Source: Toxonevra muliebris
Lineage: Eukaryota; Arthropoda; Insecta; Diptera; Pallopteridae
Length of the DNA: 64,000 nucleotides
Assembly (NCBI GenBank): GCA_963691655.1
Contig: OY829329.1
Location: forward strand, 66,520,852 to 66,584,851
Direction of reading: 5' to 3'
A model generated the notes under the pieces. The model worked only from the letters and a program-made list of their open reading frames with translations, had not been told where the DNA came from and made no database searches. Below are positions 52,501 to 64,000 of the stretch, piece by piece. Numbering within the stretch: position 1 is the stretch's first letter; each line of letters opens with the position of its first letter. The translations under genes and the position numbers were made by a program.

Positions 52501-55500
52501 TGTTGAAATGGATTGTGATGAGGATCAACGTATGCTGGTGGAAGAGCAGGAATCACTTGAGCGTCAAATTCGCGAATTAGAAAGCACTGAAATCGATGTA
52601 GACACCGAAACTGATGAAACCGATTGTGAGGTGGTGGCAGAAACCGAAACTGATGGCGACGATGGCGCGATTGATCATGCCTTCGATGATGCCTCGTCAA
52701 TTGTGTTTGTCACACTCAATGAAGATGGCGAAAGTGATGAAAATTTAAGTCTCGAATTGCGTTATCAAGCTTTGTTGTCCGAAATGTCATGGGGTGAACG
52801 TGAAGAGGCACTCGCTACTTTGCAGGCATATGTTTCACGGCATCCAGGACGCGCACAGGAATTACATCAAAAACTATCATCACCCTCACGCAGGCGTTCG
52901 CTGCAGGAAACGCTGAAAAAATATCAAGCGAAACAAGCACGCGCTCAACAGAAACGTGAGCTACTGAAAAAGGAAAAAGCCATCAAGATACAACAGTTGC
53001 TGGCGCGCGTAGAAGATGTCATGGCTGCAAAGCGACAACTCATCGAGGATAAGCGACTGCGCATGGAAGATAAAATGCAGCGTGCCGCTGAAAATCGTGA
53101 GCAATATCTGCGACAAATCATCGAAAAAGCGCACGATGAAGAGAAGAAGTTGAAAGAGATAAATTTCATTAAGAATATCGAAGCACAGAATAAACGACTC
53201 GATTTGATTGAATCTTCAAAGGAGACAGAAGGACGTCTACAGGATCTAGAGCAAGAACGCCAAAAGCGTTTGGAAGAGAAGGCCGCCAAAGAGGCGGCAG
53301 TTGAGCGACGACGGCAAGAGTTGGAAAAAGAACGTCAACGTAAGTTGGAAAAAATGAATGAGACACGTTTGGAGAAGGAACAACGCATTGGAAAAATGCA
53401 AGAGCAGAAAGAGCGACAACGGCAAGCGCTGGCTAGAGAAAAGGCGCGTGATCGTGAAGAGCGTTTGCTGGCATTACAAGTTCAACAGCAGCAAACCACA
53501 GAAGAATTACAGCGTAAAATCCTACAAAAGCAGAAAGAGTCGGCTCGGCGTCACGAAGAAAATATTGAGCATATACGGCAGCGCGCTTTGGAATTGACTA
53601 TACCACTGCGTAATGTCGATGAGAACGGGGTGCAGCAACGCGGCGAAAATGGTGAAGAACTTGGAGTCGCCGGTGAGGATGGTGATATGTCATCTACGGT
53701 ATCGGATGTGGGCAGTCGTGAGCACACGCGAGGCTATAAAAAGAAAATGAAGAAACTAAAGCAACGTATGTCACAAAGGTCAGAAAGGTTTTCAATCGTA
53801 TTGCTTCGTTATTCATTATTTATTCATATTTTATCAATCAATTACAGCACTGAGGAATACATGAAAGAATTACAACCTTTGCCGCTACACATGAAACGTG
53901 AAAGTCAAGTACCAAAATATTTGAATCTCGTGACTAAGGGCGGTGGTGCTCAAGGCCTGGAACGTCCCCTGGGGCAACTATTGCGCCTGATGGGCAAGGC
54001 ACAAGTATTCGATTTTCAATGTTTCCTTTTGATGGACGGCTTAGCTACCATCACACAGTGTGTTATCAGCAAGGGGATGCAAGAAGATTCGGAGGTTTCG
54101 AAGAAGTATGTCGTAAACTCTTCTTTTTTTTACCTCTTTGTTTGATTTTTCCTTTCTTTTTATATCCTTTTACAGAGCAGTGGTGCTTGCTGTGCAACTA
54201 TATCGTAATGCCTGCACATTATGTCCACAAATTGCTCGTCACGCTCTTTTGGGTAATTCAATTACGGCTCTTTTTGATGCATTATTCCAAAGTTTACAGG
54301 TGAGAATTTATTCTTTTGCAGAACATTTACCTCAGTAAGAATTGGTTTTGCCAATTTTTTAAAATATTCTTGATATTTTATAACGCTGTTCTTTAGGAGT
54401 TATATCCCGTAACCTAGAAAAAGTTTATCTTTTTTAAGACAGGGTAATATTCTAATTACTGTACATACCAATTAGAGTACTTTTTCATTCCCTTTGACAG
54501 CGCAGTGTATGAGAACTCACCCAGGACTGTGTCAACAAGGATATTATATCAGACAATGGAATTATACTACAATAATTTTTGAGCTTAGTAGCTTTCAAAT
54601 AATGTATACAACCATTGTTAGTATTTATCGGGAAAGAATATCAATTTATCATATTGAGAGAATTTTATTCTCATTTAATGATTGTAATTGGTCAATTGAA
54701 TACATAACGAGAAATTTTCTCTCTGCGCATGTTTAAACTGCAGCTTGGGGGCTAGCGGAACTTTATACGTCTTAAGTCCATTTACTCTGCATACTTTTTG
54801 AACATATCCGGGTGACATATGGACTTTTTTAGCAACATATCTGATGGTAAGGCCTGGATTTCTTTGAAACAAGTTTTTCACTTTCTTTGCTTTTTCCGCC
54901 GAGATGAACCTCTTCTTTCGCCCACTTCCAGTTTTCCTTTGGGTAGTTAATCGTCAGTTTTTAAGCACTAAAGTTACTGTAGATTTTGTAATTTTTAAAC
55001 TTTTGGCAATGTCTTTATGTGACATATGTGGAAAATCTTGATTTTTTTCAATTATATCGCGCGTGCTCGATTTCTATGAACTCATTTTGCGTAATGTAAA
55101 AAAATCAGAAAAAATAATAATGCAGAAATGTTAAACGGAAAATTTGCTGTAACTGTCACATTTGAATTAATACAACATGTTTACTGCGGCGACAAGTTTT
55201 TTTTCGTATACATACCTTAGTTCTGCTCCAGTACTTGAACCCTCTTTAGACTACTAATTAAATAAATTATTTGTTTATAAGTACTTATGAAAGTATGTGT
55301 ACTTTTCTCATTAAAAAAAAAAAGAAAAAGTTATTGTATTTAAAGTAGGTATTATTTTCACCAAATTTATTAAAGAAACAAAATCAAAAAAAAAAAACTT
55401 AAAAAAAAAAATCATTTACAAAGTTTGCTTAAATCTTCACAGCCATCAATAGGCGTCTCACTTAAGTATGTATGTGTGTGATTTGTCGACCTCTTGACAT

Positions 55501-58500
55501 TTTTTTTTTTGGTTCATTCTATAAGTATTTAATTTAATAATAATTGCTGTGCTTGGCTGTGTGTTGCCCACATATTAATGCATAATAAAAGTGTCACAGT
55601 TGGCGCCAATTCACTCAGCCATCGCTCGCTCCATCTCCGTTCATTGAATATTTGTGAACAGCCTCTTCAAAAACAAAAACAAAACTGCTGTGCAACCATA
55701 AAGCGCATAAAGTACAATAGTAAAGAGGCAAGCAAGTCGGGAAGCATATAAAAGAAACCAAGCCAATAATCACAATCAAAAAAGAAGCACCGCGCCGAGA
55801 CACTTTTGCGGTTTTCTGCAAAAGAAAAATAAAAAAAAAATTGTGGGATTTATTGTATTTTAGTTTTTGTGAGAGGATAAGAAAAGTAGCAAGCAGCACA
55901 AAAAGAAGTGTAAAGTTTATACACAACTGTAAACTTGTTGTTGGTTTTAGTATAAGGAGAGAGCAAGGAGTGTAGAGATTTGCAGTTTCCATTTTAGATT
56001 TTTTTGTTGTTGTTCGTGTGGTTGTATTTTGTCAACCTTAGAGTTTGTTGTTGTTAAGCAAAAACTACTCGAGAGTTTGTGTGTGTTAACTCCAACTTTT
56101 TTTTTTTTTTTCTTCTTATACCACTTCACTCACTCTCTCTCTCTCTCTCTCTCTCGATCATACTCTTTTTATTTTTCTGAGACTTTTAAAGGTTATGTTG
56201 AATTTATTAACATTGTGAAATTGTTGTGGCCGTAAATGTCTGCGGTGTTGTTTAATTTTATTTAAGTAAAAAAAAAAAACAAACAGCAAATCCAGAAACG
56301 ATAGTTTCTTGAGCTAAATTTGATTCAACTTAATTACACCCTGCCACCCAAAATCAGCTTATTATAAACTGCAAACCAAAAGAAATCCCAAATGTTTTAG
56401 TTAGAACTTTAAAAATATTTAAATTGATAAATTAAAGCTTAATATTTTTACTCAATGCTAATTTTGAACAAAGTGAACATATTTTGACTCATTTTCGGAT
56501 CTAGAAATTGTAGACATTTTTTTTTTAATATTATTATTTTTATGATTTTAATGATAGTAGCAACGAAAGGAAAGGATGAGTGGGGAATGGGTAATCCCCG
56601 AATCATCCCTCCCTCTTGGATTCGATAGCGTTTTGATTTAATTGAACCGTTTCTATGAGTTGAATGCTAGACTAAGCGTTTCCGATGAGCATTTTCACAT
56701 TTAAAGCAACTTCAGGCACTTAATATTTTGGAGTTTTTCTAACACATTGAGGAAATTGGGGTTGAAGCCCTCAACAGATTTGTTTTTGTCCGTTTAGTCT
56801 ATAATATAACATAAGAAATTTCGGTATAGTTTGAGTTACAAATTTCTATAGAGCACGACTTCATTGATTCAGGTGATTGACAATATGTTCAATGGATTAA
56901 TCTTATGTCAATCTTACGATTAAAGCTTGAATATGTTTAAAACTTTAGATTTTGAGAGAGAAACTGTTCGAATCGAATTTATGAAAATGTATTATTTCTT
57001 CATATCCAAGAGAATGTATTCGTATATATGTGTGTATGTATGTATTAAATGCAGAGTACAATAAATAAGTTTTACAACTTTAATGGGCTAGTTTTTGGGA
57101 GCTTTTATTTACACTTTTAATTTTTATTTTCATTTATTCATTTGTGTTTTATTTTTTTATTTTTGTTGGAATTTTATTATGGTGGCACTGGCGCTTTTTT
57201 CTTTCTTACTTGTGTTTATTTTGTTGTTGGTTGTGTCAAGCTTTCATCACTCATCACATCGGATCGCAGCATTGTGTGCTGTTCGCCTTTGTTCTTTGGT
57301 GGCATTTTTATTTGAATTTTATTTACTCATAACTTTAACATATTGACATCACAACATTCGACGGATGGCAGTGATGGTGTTAACGACGAACCAATAAATT
57401 AATCCATTTCTGGCTTTGGTATGTGGATATAGCATCGCCTTTTTTTTTAAAATTTGTGCATATGTTTTAGAATTGGAAGTGATTCAAAAGTTTTATCCCG
57501 TTTTGTCAGTGCTAGCACCCTGGGCTGTTGGTCGCAGAGCAGTGAATGACATATGCATCATCACCGTCCATTATCGTAAAATTCGCTTAACTGATTTGTT
57601 TATTTTATTACTATTATTTTTTTCCGCTGTTTTTTTTTTTGCTACACCATTCCCTTCCGGCTGCTGTGTCCGTTGGTTCATTGGTATTTTTATGCTTATT
57701 ATAAATTTACTTTATCGCTCGTTGTTGATGTACTGTTGTTTTTTTTTTTTTTTGTTTTTTGTATTTGTCAAAAAAAACACACACAACAAATGTTTTGTTG
57801 CTTTTCGTTTTAAAAAAGAAATATTACCTTGATTTACAGCCATGCTAAAATATATGGTATATTCATAAAGGTGCTTCAAGTCCCGTACAAAAAAAGTTTT
57901 TGCTACCCCCTATAAATAAAAATTAACCTTGGTTATGGTTACTTATGATGGACCGAAATATTTTGGGAATCATCATAACCCAAAATATTTCGGCTCTTCT
58001 TTTGCTAAACTGTATTTAGCTTAGCACAAACTATTTTTCGTGAGGCATCTTTAGGTTCATGTGTGTGCTGCCTGTCTGTTTGTATTTATGTATATTTTAA
58101 AAGCCACGAGCCATACATAAATTTAACTTAAAATGTTTATTACCGAAACTGTTTGTAAATTGCGTCTTCCTATTTGTTGTTTTTTGTTATTGCTATTGTT
58201 GTTCATGAAGTTCTTTTTCTGCTTCCTTCTGAGTAAATTGTGTATCTGTCAATCTTTTTCAATTTGACATTTGATGGATCTATAGATTTTTCTGTTATTT
58301 TTGTCATTATTTTCGTTTATGAAATTATTTAGTCACGTGCTAATTGCAAAAAAAAAAAAAAACAAAGTAAAATAAAATAAAATAAATTTATTAATTTTTG
58401 ATTAATTGCTTTTAAATTAACTCTAGCCAAAAGTCATATTTATGTTTATTTAAAAAAATATATATTTTGTTTGTTGTTATATAATGACATCTACTCCCCA

Positions 58501-61500
58501 AAATTTGAATTTGGAAAGAGAGGGAGTGAGCTGATATTAAAAAATTGTTAGAAAAATATTTTATTAACTTCCTCCACTTTATATACTTCAAAGTTACAAC
58601 TTTTTTGTCAAAAATTTAAAGAACTAGGTTTCAGTGCCTCCTGGACTCAATTTTTATGCTGAACTCAAACTTGTCTTCTTGGATCTTTGTCATATTTTTT
58701 CTGTAATAATGTCTCACTAATTTAGCTCTTACTCTAGTTGTTTGAAATACCACCTTGATAAGGTACAAACTTGAATTTTTTATCAATCGTTTTTGAGTAT
58801 GATAATTTGAACTATTGGACTACAACCAATTTCTCCTTCATTAATTTTATGTAAACGAAACAAAGACCGAGTATTAATCTCTGTGATTTTAAGTCAGGGT
58901 CTACGGTAGAAAAAACTTCACTGCGGCCACCCTAACATGCATACCATTAAACACAAGAGAATCAGTAAAAGAGCACAAAATTGGATGAGAGTCGTTAACA
59001 GTGTGGCTAACACAACGCTTTTCCCCGCTGATTTTATTGGGTTTTGAAGACTAAAACGCGCAAAAAAGTGATTTGGCGCTCAGTGCGCTTTTTCAATTTA
59101 AAATATCTTCGAAAAATCGAAGAATTTTCATTATAATCTCGTTAACGAAGAAATTTTCATTGACTAGAAGTATCAGATGTATGCCTGTATTAGTGAAAAA
59201 GTTTAAATGTATTGAGTTTTATAAGGCAAAAAATTTAACGCTTTTTTAAAGAAAATACGCGTTTTATTCTTCATTTTAGCGGATTTTGAAAAACAAAAGT
59301 TGGCCACACTGGTCGTTAAACATCAAAAACCATACTCTCTTCGCCGAAAGGTTGAAGAAAAACAATACACTCTAGCGAGTGAGGCAATGCAAAAAACCGT
59401 TAATACGAAGTTAAACTTTCGATGTTCGTATTGTCACTCTCTTAGAATCTCTCACTGTATGCAATAAACTTACGCACGTCCGAGAAATGTCACATAATAG
59501 AAAAATTACGAAAAAAAAGAAGAAGAAGAGAACAAAGGCAAATCGCGTGTGTTGATCTCTCAGCTCCAGATGAATAATTAATAATAGAGTGAGTGAAAGT
59601 ATTTTAGTACATTCGTTAGCTTAACTAGAAGGGGATAATGAAAGCGTTGCACCGGGCGCAATGAGTTGGGGCAAGGCCGTATTTAGGGGGAGATTTGGGG
59701 GTTCTGACCCCCCTCCCCCCCCCCCCCCCCGAAATCTGGAAACTTTATTCTAATTTTAGAGATTAATTGCCAATGGATGGAAAAAAAGTCAAAATAAAAT
59801 CTATTTAACGATATTTTTTACTTCCATCGGTTTTTTTTTCTAGAAAGTGATATATAAAAAAAATAAATTTGGAATCTTGCGATCAAATCCAATTTGTTTT
59901 CTTCGACATGAGGTTTGACTACGGATTCAAAAAGAGAAGGTGATACTGAGCACCTGAATCAGTTTGAAAAGTTTAAAAATTAATAAAAATAGAAAAAATT
60001 ATCGGATCCTTTTAAAATTAGACTTGCTTGAACCCCATTTTTGCCTAAAACGGGACGTGATGGGAAGTTTTTGACCTCAGATTCGTGTTCAACGTGAAAA
60101 ATTCTTTCGCAAAAACTCCAGCAAAACCCATGCAGTTTTGGAGGCAATCTCAAAATATAATTAATTTTTTAACGCATTATTGGTCAGAGCACCACGAAAG
60201 ATCTCAACCTCATTCGGGTTCTTTCTATTTTTGGTATATTTTTTGAGGTTGAGTACATCATCAGTAGTGGGAAGTCAATGAGTTAATGAAATTATGTCCT
60301 TCACGATAAAAAAAATGCATTAGAATGCACATTGAATATTTATTTGAAAAAATTTAATTTGATTATTCTGTGATTTTTTTGTCACTTTTGGCCATTTTTT
60401 TTTAGGTTAAGATTAAAAAAAAATCGGAAAATTTTTCCTAAAATTTTAATTTTATAGGGTCCATCAAATGTATCATCGATTTAATTTATTGTATTTAAAA
60501 ATCAGTTTGATAAAAATTATTTATGAATATTTTCTTCGAATGAAAACCCCCCCCCTGAAAAAAATTTCTGGCTACGGCCCTGAGTTGGGGAAGGCAAAAT
60601 GATGTTCGTTGTTTTGCCTCTTGGTAGAAAAGTTGTACATCAAAATGATAGATTACATTGCTCAATCTCGGACAAAATATGTAGTTTTAGTTTATTAGAA
60701 TACAATGGTTTCTCTACTCCTGGAGACCTATTTTAGACGAATAGTTTTTGAAGAACGAAAAAATTCTCTTGTGTGTTTTTTTTTTGGGATTTCTTTCATA
60801 AAAGAACAGTATGCTCTTAACCCATTTCGCTCTTCTGTTCCACTTTTCGAACAGTAGAAATCACCTATTTTCAAAAACATATTTAGGTATGAAAAAGATG
60901 GTGCATCAGGTAAATTTTGGTATGGATCTTTCAGCAAAACAAAAAATATATGCTCCCATGACCAACCTTGTCTCCCTCGATCTCGAGGCTAGGACCATAT
61001 TTCTGCAACTCTTATTTTTAGGCAGTTTTTGTTAAATTGTAAATAGTTAAATTGTTAAAAATAATTAAAAAAATAATCATGAGGAATCATATGTAATATA
61101 CAAATTTTTTGACCAGCGTGATTTTTAAAATCAGCGTGTCCTAATTAAGGTTTAGGACCTTAAAGTACTTTTTTCCAAAAAAAAAAAAAAAATTGATCTC
61201 GGATCGAAATCAGTTAACAATCCGTAACACTTTTTTCCAGCCCCAAAAGTAAAATTTCGAAACATTTTTTACTCTCATAGACAGACAGTTTCAAAACGAG
61301 ATAAAAAACGTCAAAAAATTGAATAAAGTTAAAATTGTTTTAGTTTACTTATGAAGGTTAAACTAATATTAAAGATTTGCTTGAAATCGTGTAATTCACA
61401 CATGTACGTATTTACTTGCAAGAGATCAGGCAGCAAATTAATGTTTCCCTCGGGCGCGGAATATTCTAGATACGCCACTGATTACACTTTTCTGCAAAGG

Positions 61501-62646
61501 TCTCATTCTTTCCGATCAGGCACACTTTGACAGCGACTTCTGCTCGTTTCCAAGTTAAACGCAATGAAAGAATTTCCCCCAAAGTTCAACAATTTCTAAT
61601 TAACATAAACAATCAAATTATAATATACACCTACACAGACATAACGCACACAAACATAAATAAAACAAAAATAATTAATATGAAGCAGAGAAAAACGAAC
61701 AACAACAACAAAAATAATGATTAGAAAAATCATCCTTTATATACTTGACTACATCATCCCTGAAGTATGCAACAGTTTGATGGCGATAGATGGACGTCAT
61801 TCTGCTATTGCTGCTGCTGATTAAACAAACGATGAAGACGACGGATACGATGACGATGAATGAGCATGACGAGATGATAAACAAAATTTCCCAAAATTCC
61901 AATAAATGCAAATAAGAAGAGTGTAACCAAAAATAAATACATATACATACATACATATAAAAAGGAAATGAAACACGTGAACAATGATGATGGCGATGAT
62001 GATGATAAATATTAAATCACACAGCAAATCATGTATACATTGCATACATTTCAGTTGTTGCCTCCTGCTCTCCCTTCCCTTCCCATCTCATTTACCCTCA
62101 CCACAAACACCAATATATAGACATTCTTTTGCGCCTTACACAATGTGCTGTGAATACTACCAACAAAAAAGCAACAACAACAACAGCAACGATGATGATC
62201 CTTGCGTGATTTATGCCACTTGTGACAACACCAAAAATTTCAGAATGACGTGACTACAATTGCTCGTATGTAGTATGTATGTGTTTGTGTGTGTTTGTGT
62301 GTGTGTGTATGCGCGATATACATACAATGATATGTGTGTTTGTCTTGCAAGAGTTGTACATCGTCGTTTCTCTAACTAACTGTTCTACAACCACTTCTTT
62401 AACGTCAAAATGATGAAGATGATAATCCCTTTTCTGTTTCTGTTTTATTTTTCTATTTTTTTATTACAATTTTTCCTTTCCTTTTCTTTTCGTCTTTTAT
62501 TTGTAGCTTCCTGAAGAAAAATCACCGCAACATCCTGTCGAGTTATCCACCGAGTTAATGCTAGCATGTACGGTGGCATTGTCGCCATCCTATTCAAAGA
62601 AGCACACCCACCCCAAAGTGCTGGAACGCCTACCGGATTTGATAAG
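49464..62646 (+). CDS. SCAPER: SCAPER homologue (S-phase cyclin A-associated protein in the ER), 6 exons visible, 3-prime end missing
   Basis: Exons 49464-49566, 49619-52198, 52257-53778, 53848-54105, 54176-54299 and 62507-62646 join in frame into about 1575 residues, already longer than human SCAPER (about 1400). Visible regions in order: a proline-rich leader; the SCAPER N-terminal domain at about 93-187 ([46 protein letters not shown]); a long low-complexity middle; a [12 protein letters not shown] segment near 693; an acidic stretch; a long charged coiled coil (about 1110-1345); and the start of the C-terminal helical region ([40 protein letters not shown]). Mammalian SCAPER binds cyclin A at the ER and has links to translation and cilia. 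The family's C2H2 finger is absent. Confidence 0.94.
49619..52198 (+). CDS. SCAPER: SCAPER coding exon 2 (N-terminal domain and low-complexity middle)
   Basis: Acceptor TTTTTCAG at 49611-49618. Encodes [19 protein letters not shown], then the SCAPER_N domain, Cys-rich [20 protein letters not shown], a long Ala/Thr-rich region (near 50820-50960, imperfect GCA repeats) and [12 protein letters not shown]. Ends GAA G|GTAATA, phase 1. The Ala/Thr and poly-Ala tracts come from CAG/GCA-type repeats and probably vary in length between individuals. Confidence 0.94.
52257..53778 (+). CDS. SCAPER: SCAPER coding exon 3 (acidic region and charged coiled coil)
   Basis: Acceptor TTTACAG at 52250-52256. Acidic segment ([20 protein letters not shown]) followed by [20 protein letters not shown] and a long Lys/Glu/Arg/Gln coiled coil to [14 protein letters not shown]. 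Ends [12 protein letters not shown] with donor AG|GTCAGA. The human protein has its C2H2 finger between the coil and the KKxKKxKxRM motif; here that interval has no Cys pair. Confidence 0.93.
53848..54105 (+). CDS. SCAPER: SCAPER coding exon 4
   Basis: After a 69-bp intron (acceptor TTACAG) the frame reads [20 protein letters not shown], then [20 protein letters not shown] and [11 protein letters not shown]. Donor AA|GTATGT at 54106, phase 2. It begins the C-terminal helical repeat region of SCAPER. Confidence 0.9.
54176..54299 (+). CDS. SCAPER: SCAPER coding exon 5
   Basis: Acceptor TTTACAG at 54169-54175. Encodes [20 protein letters not shown] and [20 protein letters not shown], matching the conserved block of vertebrate SCAPER that ends in a FLMDLLIHQL-like helix. 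Ends CAG|GTGAGA, phase 0. The frame differs from the longest open frame here, so an ORF scan alone would misplace it. Confidence 0.9.
54690..55090 (-). pseudogene. Tc1/mariner-type transposase N-terminal fragment
   Basis: Minus strand reads [20 protein letters not shown], a stop, [20 protein letters not shown], then [20 protein letters not shown] and [16 protein letters not shown]: two helix-turn-helix blocks with a GRKKR hinge, as in Tc1/mariner relatives. The catalytic half is missing. Only the frame 54675-54881 is uninterrupted. Confidence 0.65.
56132..56154. repeat. (CT)n microsatellite
   Basis: About eleven CT units in SCAPER intron 5. Confidence 0.85.
58999..59311. mobile_element. hAT-type MITE, 313 bp, perfect 8-bp duplication
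   Basis: Ends CAGTGTGGCTAAC and, inverted, CAGTGTGGCCAAC, both followed by sequence with AAAACGCGC. Flanked on each side by GTCGTTAA (58991-58998 and 59312-59319). No coding. A truncated copy lies at 43518-43690. Confidence 0.88.
59672..60582. mobile_element. hAT-type non-autonomous element, copy 2, 911 bp, perfect 8-bp duplication
   Basis: Starts CAAGGCCGTATTTAGG and ends, inverted, CAGGGCCGTAGCCAGAA. Flanked by AGTTGGGG at 59664-59671 and 60583-60590. Inverted relative of 16127-17185. G or C homopolymers lie just inside each end. No transposase. Confidence 0.9.
62507..62646 (+). CDS. SCAPER: SCAPER coding exon 6
   Basis: Acceptor TTTGTAG at 62500-62506 after an 8.2-kb intron. Encodes [20 protein letters not shown], then [20 protein letters not shown] and RLPDLIR, with donor AG|GTAAGT at 62647. 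Phase 0 in, 2 out. It fits the stretch of SCAPER that follows the exon 5 block (loop then LISYVV-type helix). The gene continues beyond the window. Confidence 0.88.
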
Positions 62647-64000
62647 GTAAGTGTGTAGCGTAGTGTAGTGAACAAACGAAGAGAGAAATATTTATTTATT
62701 TAGAGAGAGTGCATCAATAACTTACGCTCTCTCGCTTTTTATGAAACATGGGGAAAAATTCGAAATTGTTGTTCGTAATTTGAATGCAAGAAAGAGACAA
62801 CATATAATGTATTTTTTTTATTTATATGTGTGTGTGAGTTCGAAAAGAATTAGCATGCATATGTGAAAAATCAGTAAATTTCTCCTCTGATTCTTTTCGA
62901 AAAAGGCGTGTCGCAATTTTTTTTTTGTTATATTAATACTGTTACATTAGCAAGAAAGAGATAATCTTTTAAAGCGCATTTTGGAATGTTTGAATTGTAT
63001 GTGCGCAAAAGAGAAAACGAGAGAGAGTTAGTAAGTGCAGGTATAGTGTAAGTGAAGACTGAATATGTTCCATTATCCATAACAAAAAAGCTGTAGAACT
63101 GGTAACTGAAGCTATGAGCCAAAAAGAAGTATGCAGTGTGTGCGGTGTGTGTTTTTTTTTTGCGCTGCCGCAACCGATAATACTTCTGATTATATGAGGG
63201 TATCCTTATGGTTGACGCGCATATATCTTTATGGTGTATCCTTGCTTTGTGCCGCTGCTGCCACTGTTATCGCTGATTGTTGTTGCTGTTTTTATGTTCT
63301 TTTTTTTTTTTTTTTTTTTGTTATTTTGGTTTTATTATTATTCGTTCTCGCTGCTCGCGCACTTGTTTGCATTTATTTTCGATTTTTTTACAGCTTTAAT
63401 TTTCACTTTAATATGACACTTTTTTTCGCTTCTATTTTTGTTATTTTCGTGTGGCATAACGTGCTTCTTCCTTCCCTTCTTCGCTTTCTCCCTCTGCCTC
63501 GCTCTTTTTCGTTATGTATCCTTGCTGAAATTTAACTTGTTTTTCTTTAATTTTCGCTCATTTTTATGTATATTTCCTCGTTTTGTTAAGATTTTTGTTT
63601 TTTGTTCTCCATTCATTCATATTCTTTTTATTTTTTGCTGTTTTTTTCTTTTGCATATTCTACCTACAATAATATTTGTTTACATAAAAACTACTACAAA
63701 AATTTTCGTTGGTTTTATTGCTGTTTTTACTACTATTGCTAAAAAAAAAAAGAACGCTTCGCTACGTTTCGTTAAATTTGGAATTTATATTTTTGGTTTG
63801 TCAACGATTTTTATTTTACTACTACATAGAATTTTTACATCGTTTCAACGAACTTATCCTTTATACATATATACTTTTCTTCCTTCCGTCCACATTCTCC
63901 AGCTTTCCACGCCATTTTGTTTTCTTTTGCAAAATAGAAGAAAAGGGAAATTGAATTTTATACTCTTCTTTCTTTTCTTACAATTACAAACTTTTTTTAT
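62647..64000. other. SCAPER: Start of SCAPER intron 6
   Basis: Begins GTAAGTGTG. T-rich with poly-T near 63300-63320. No further SCAPER exon or transposon recognised before the window edge. Confidence 0.6.

Larger units (their letters stand above)
54300..62506 (+). other. SCAPER: SCAPER intron 5, 8.2 kb
   Basis: Between the GTGAGA donor and TTTGTAG acceptor. Contains a Tc1/mariner-type N-terminal fragment, two hAT-type non-autonomous elements, a (CT)n run near 56132-56154 and otherwise AT-rich DNA without recognisable exons (55200-58980 and 60600-62500). Confidence 0.8.

Noticed and set aside
57416..57832. 138-codon plus-strand frame in SCAPER intron 5
   Set aside because: T-rich composition gives a pseudo-membrane protein, and it opens with GTA-TG context inside AT-rich DNA. 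No family likeness and no splice fit with SCAPER phases.
58749..58766. Solo mariner end TACCACCTTGATAAGGTA
   Set aside because: Only about 12 bases match the ends of copies A and B and there is no second end or body nearby; could be chance or a tiny remnant.
63131..63535. 134-codon Phe/Leu/Val-rich plus-strand frame after SCAPER exon 6
   Set aside because: Poly-T-driven composition with no domain; lies in SCAPER intron 6.

Overview
The window is AT-rich, intron-bearing insect nuclear DNA. Two conserved protein genes can be read through canonical GT-AG introns. Their closeness to the Drosophila proteins, and a mitochondrial nad5 fragment read with the invertebrate mitochondrial code, point to a higher (schizophoran) fly. 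A tephritid-like fly is my guess, but the sequence alone does not fix the family. The genome is clearly richer in transposons than Drosophila melanogaster.

Layout. (1) On the minus strand, BicD (Bicaudal-D, the dynein/dynactin cargo adaptor) runs from its start codon at 47109 to the left edge region. Coding exon 1 is at 46846-47109 and exons 2-7 are packed into 3128-5713. The exons join in frame into about 759 residues. The last short C-terminal exon is not visible and probably lies left of the window. (2) BicD intron 1 (5714-46845, about 41 kb) is a transposon sink. It holds at least nine decayed LINE pieces (most with RNase H), a TA-flanked 1.28-kb mariner nested in a palindromic Tc1-like composite, two copies of an internally deleted mariner lineage, a hAT-type non-autonomous element, a tRNA-headed SINE inserted in a Tc1-like copy, and several other inverted-repeat elements. 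One mariner copy carries a 162-bp piece of mitochondrial nad5. (3) Between 47110 and 49463 the two genes stand head to head. (4) On the plus strand, a SCAPER homologue starts at 49464. Five exons lie within 49464-54299, an 8.2-kb intron follows with two hAT-type elements and a Tc1/mariner-like fragment, a sixth exon is at 62507-62646, and the gene runs off the right edge.

BicD is a microtubule-motor cargo adaptor and SCAPER is an ER/cytosol protein tied to cyclin A and translation or cilium biology in mammals. Nothing in the sequence shows that they work together; they only share an upstream region.

Most of the rest is non-coding. No bacterial-type features, rRNA, functional tRNA or CRISPR were seen. 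The items most worth a second look are the nad5 fragment inside a mariner, the shared in-frame deletion fusing the mariner DNA-binding half to part of the catalytic half, the empty target sites for both mariners present in the same window, the SINE with perfect 11-bp duplications, and the absence of the C2H2 zinc finger from the fly SCAPER.
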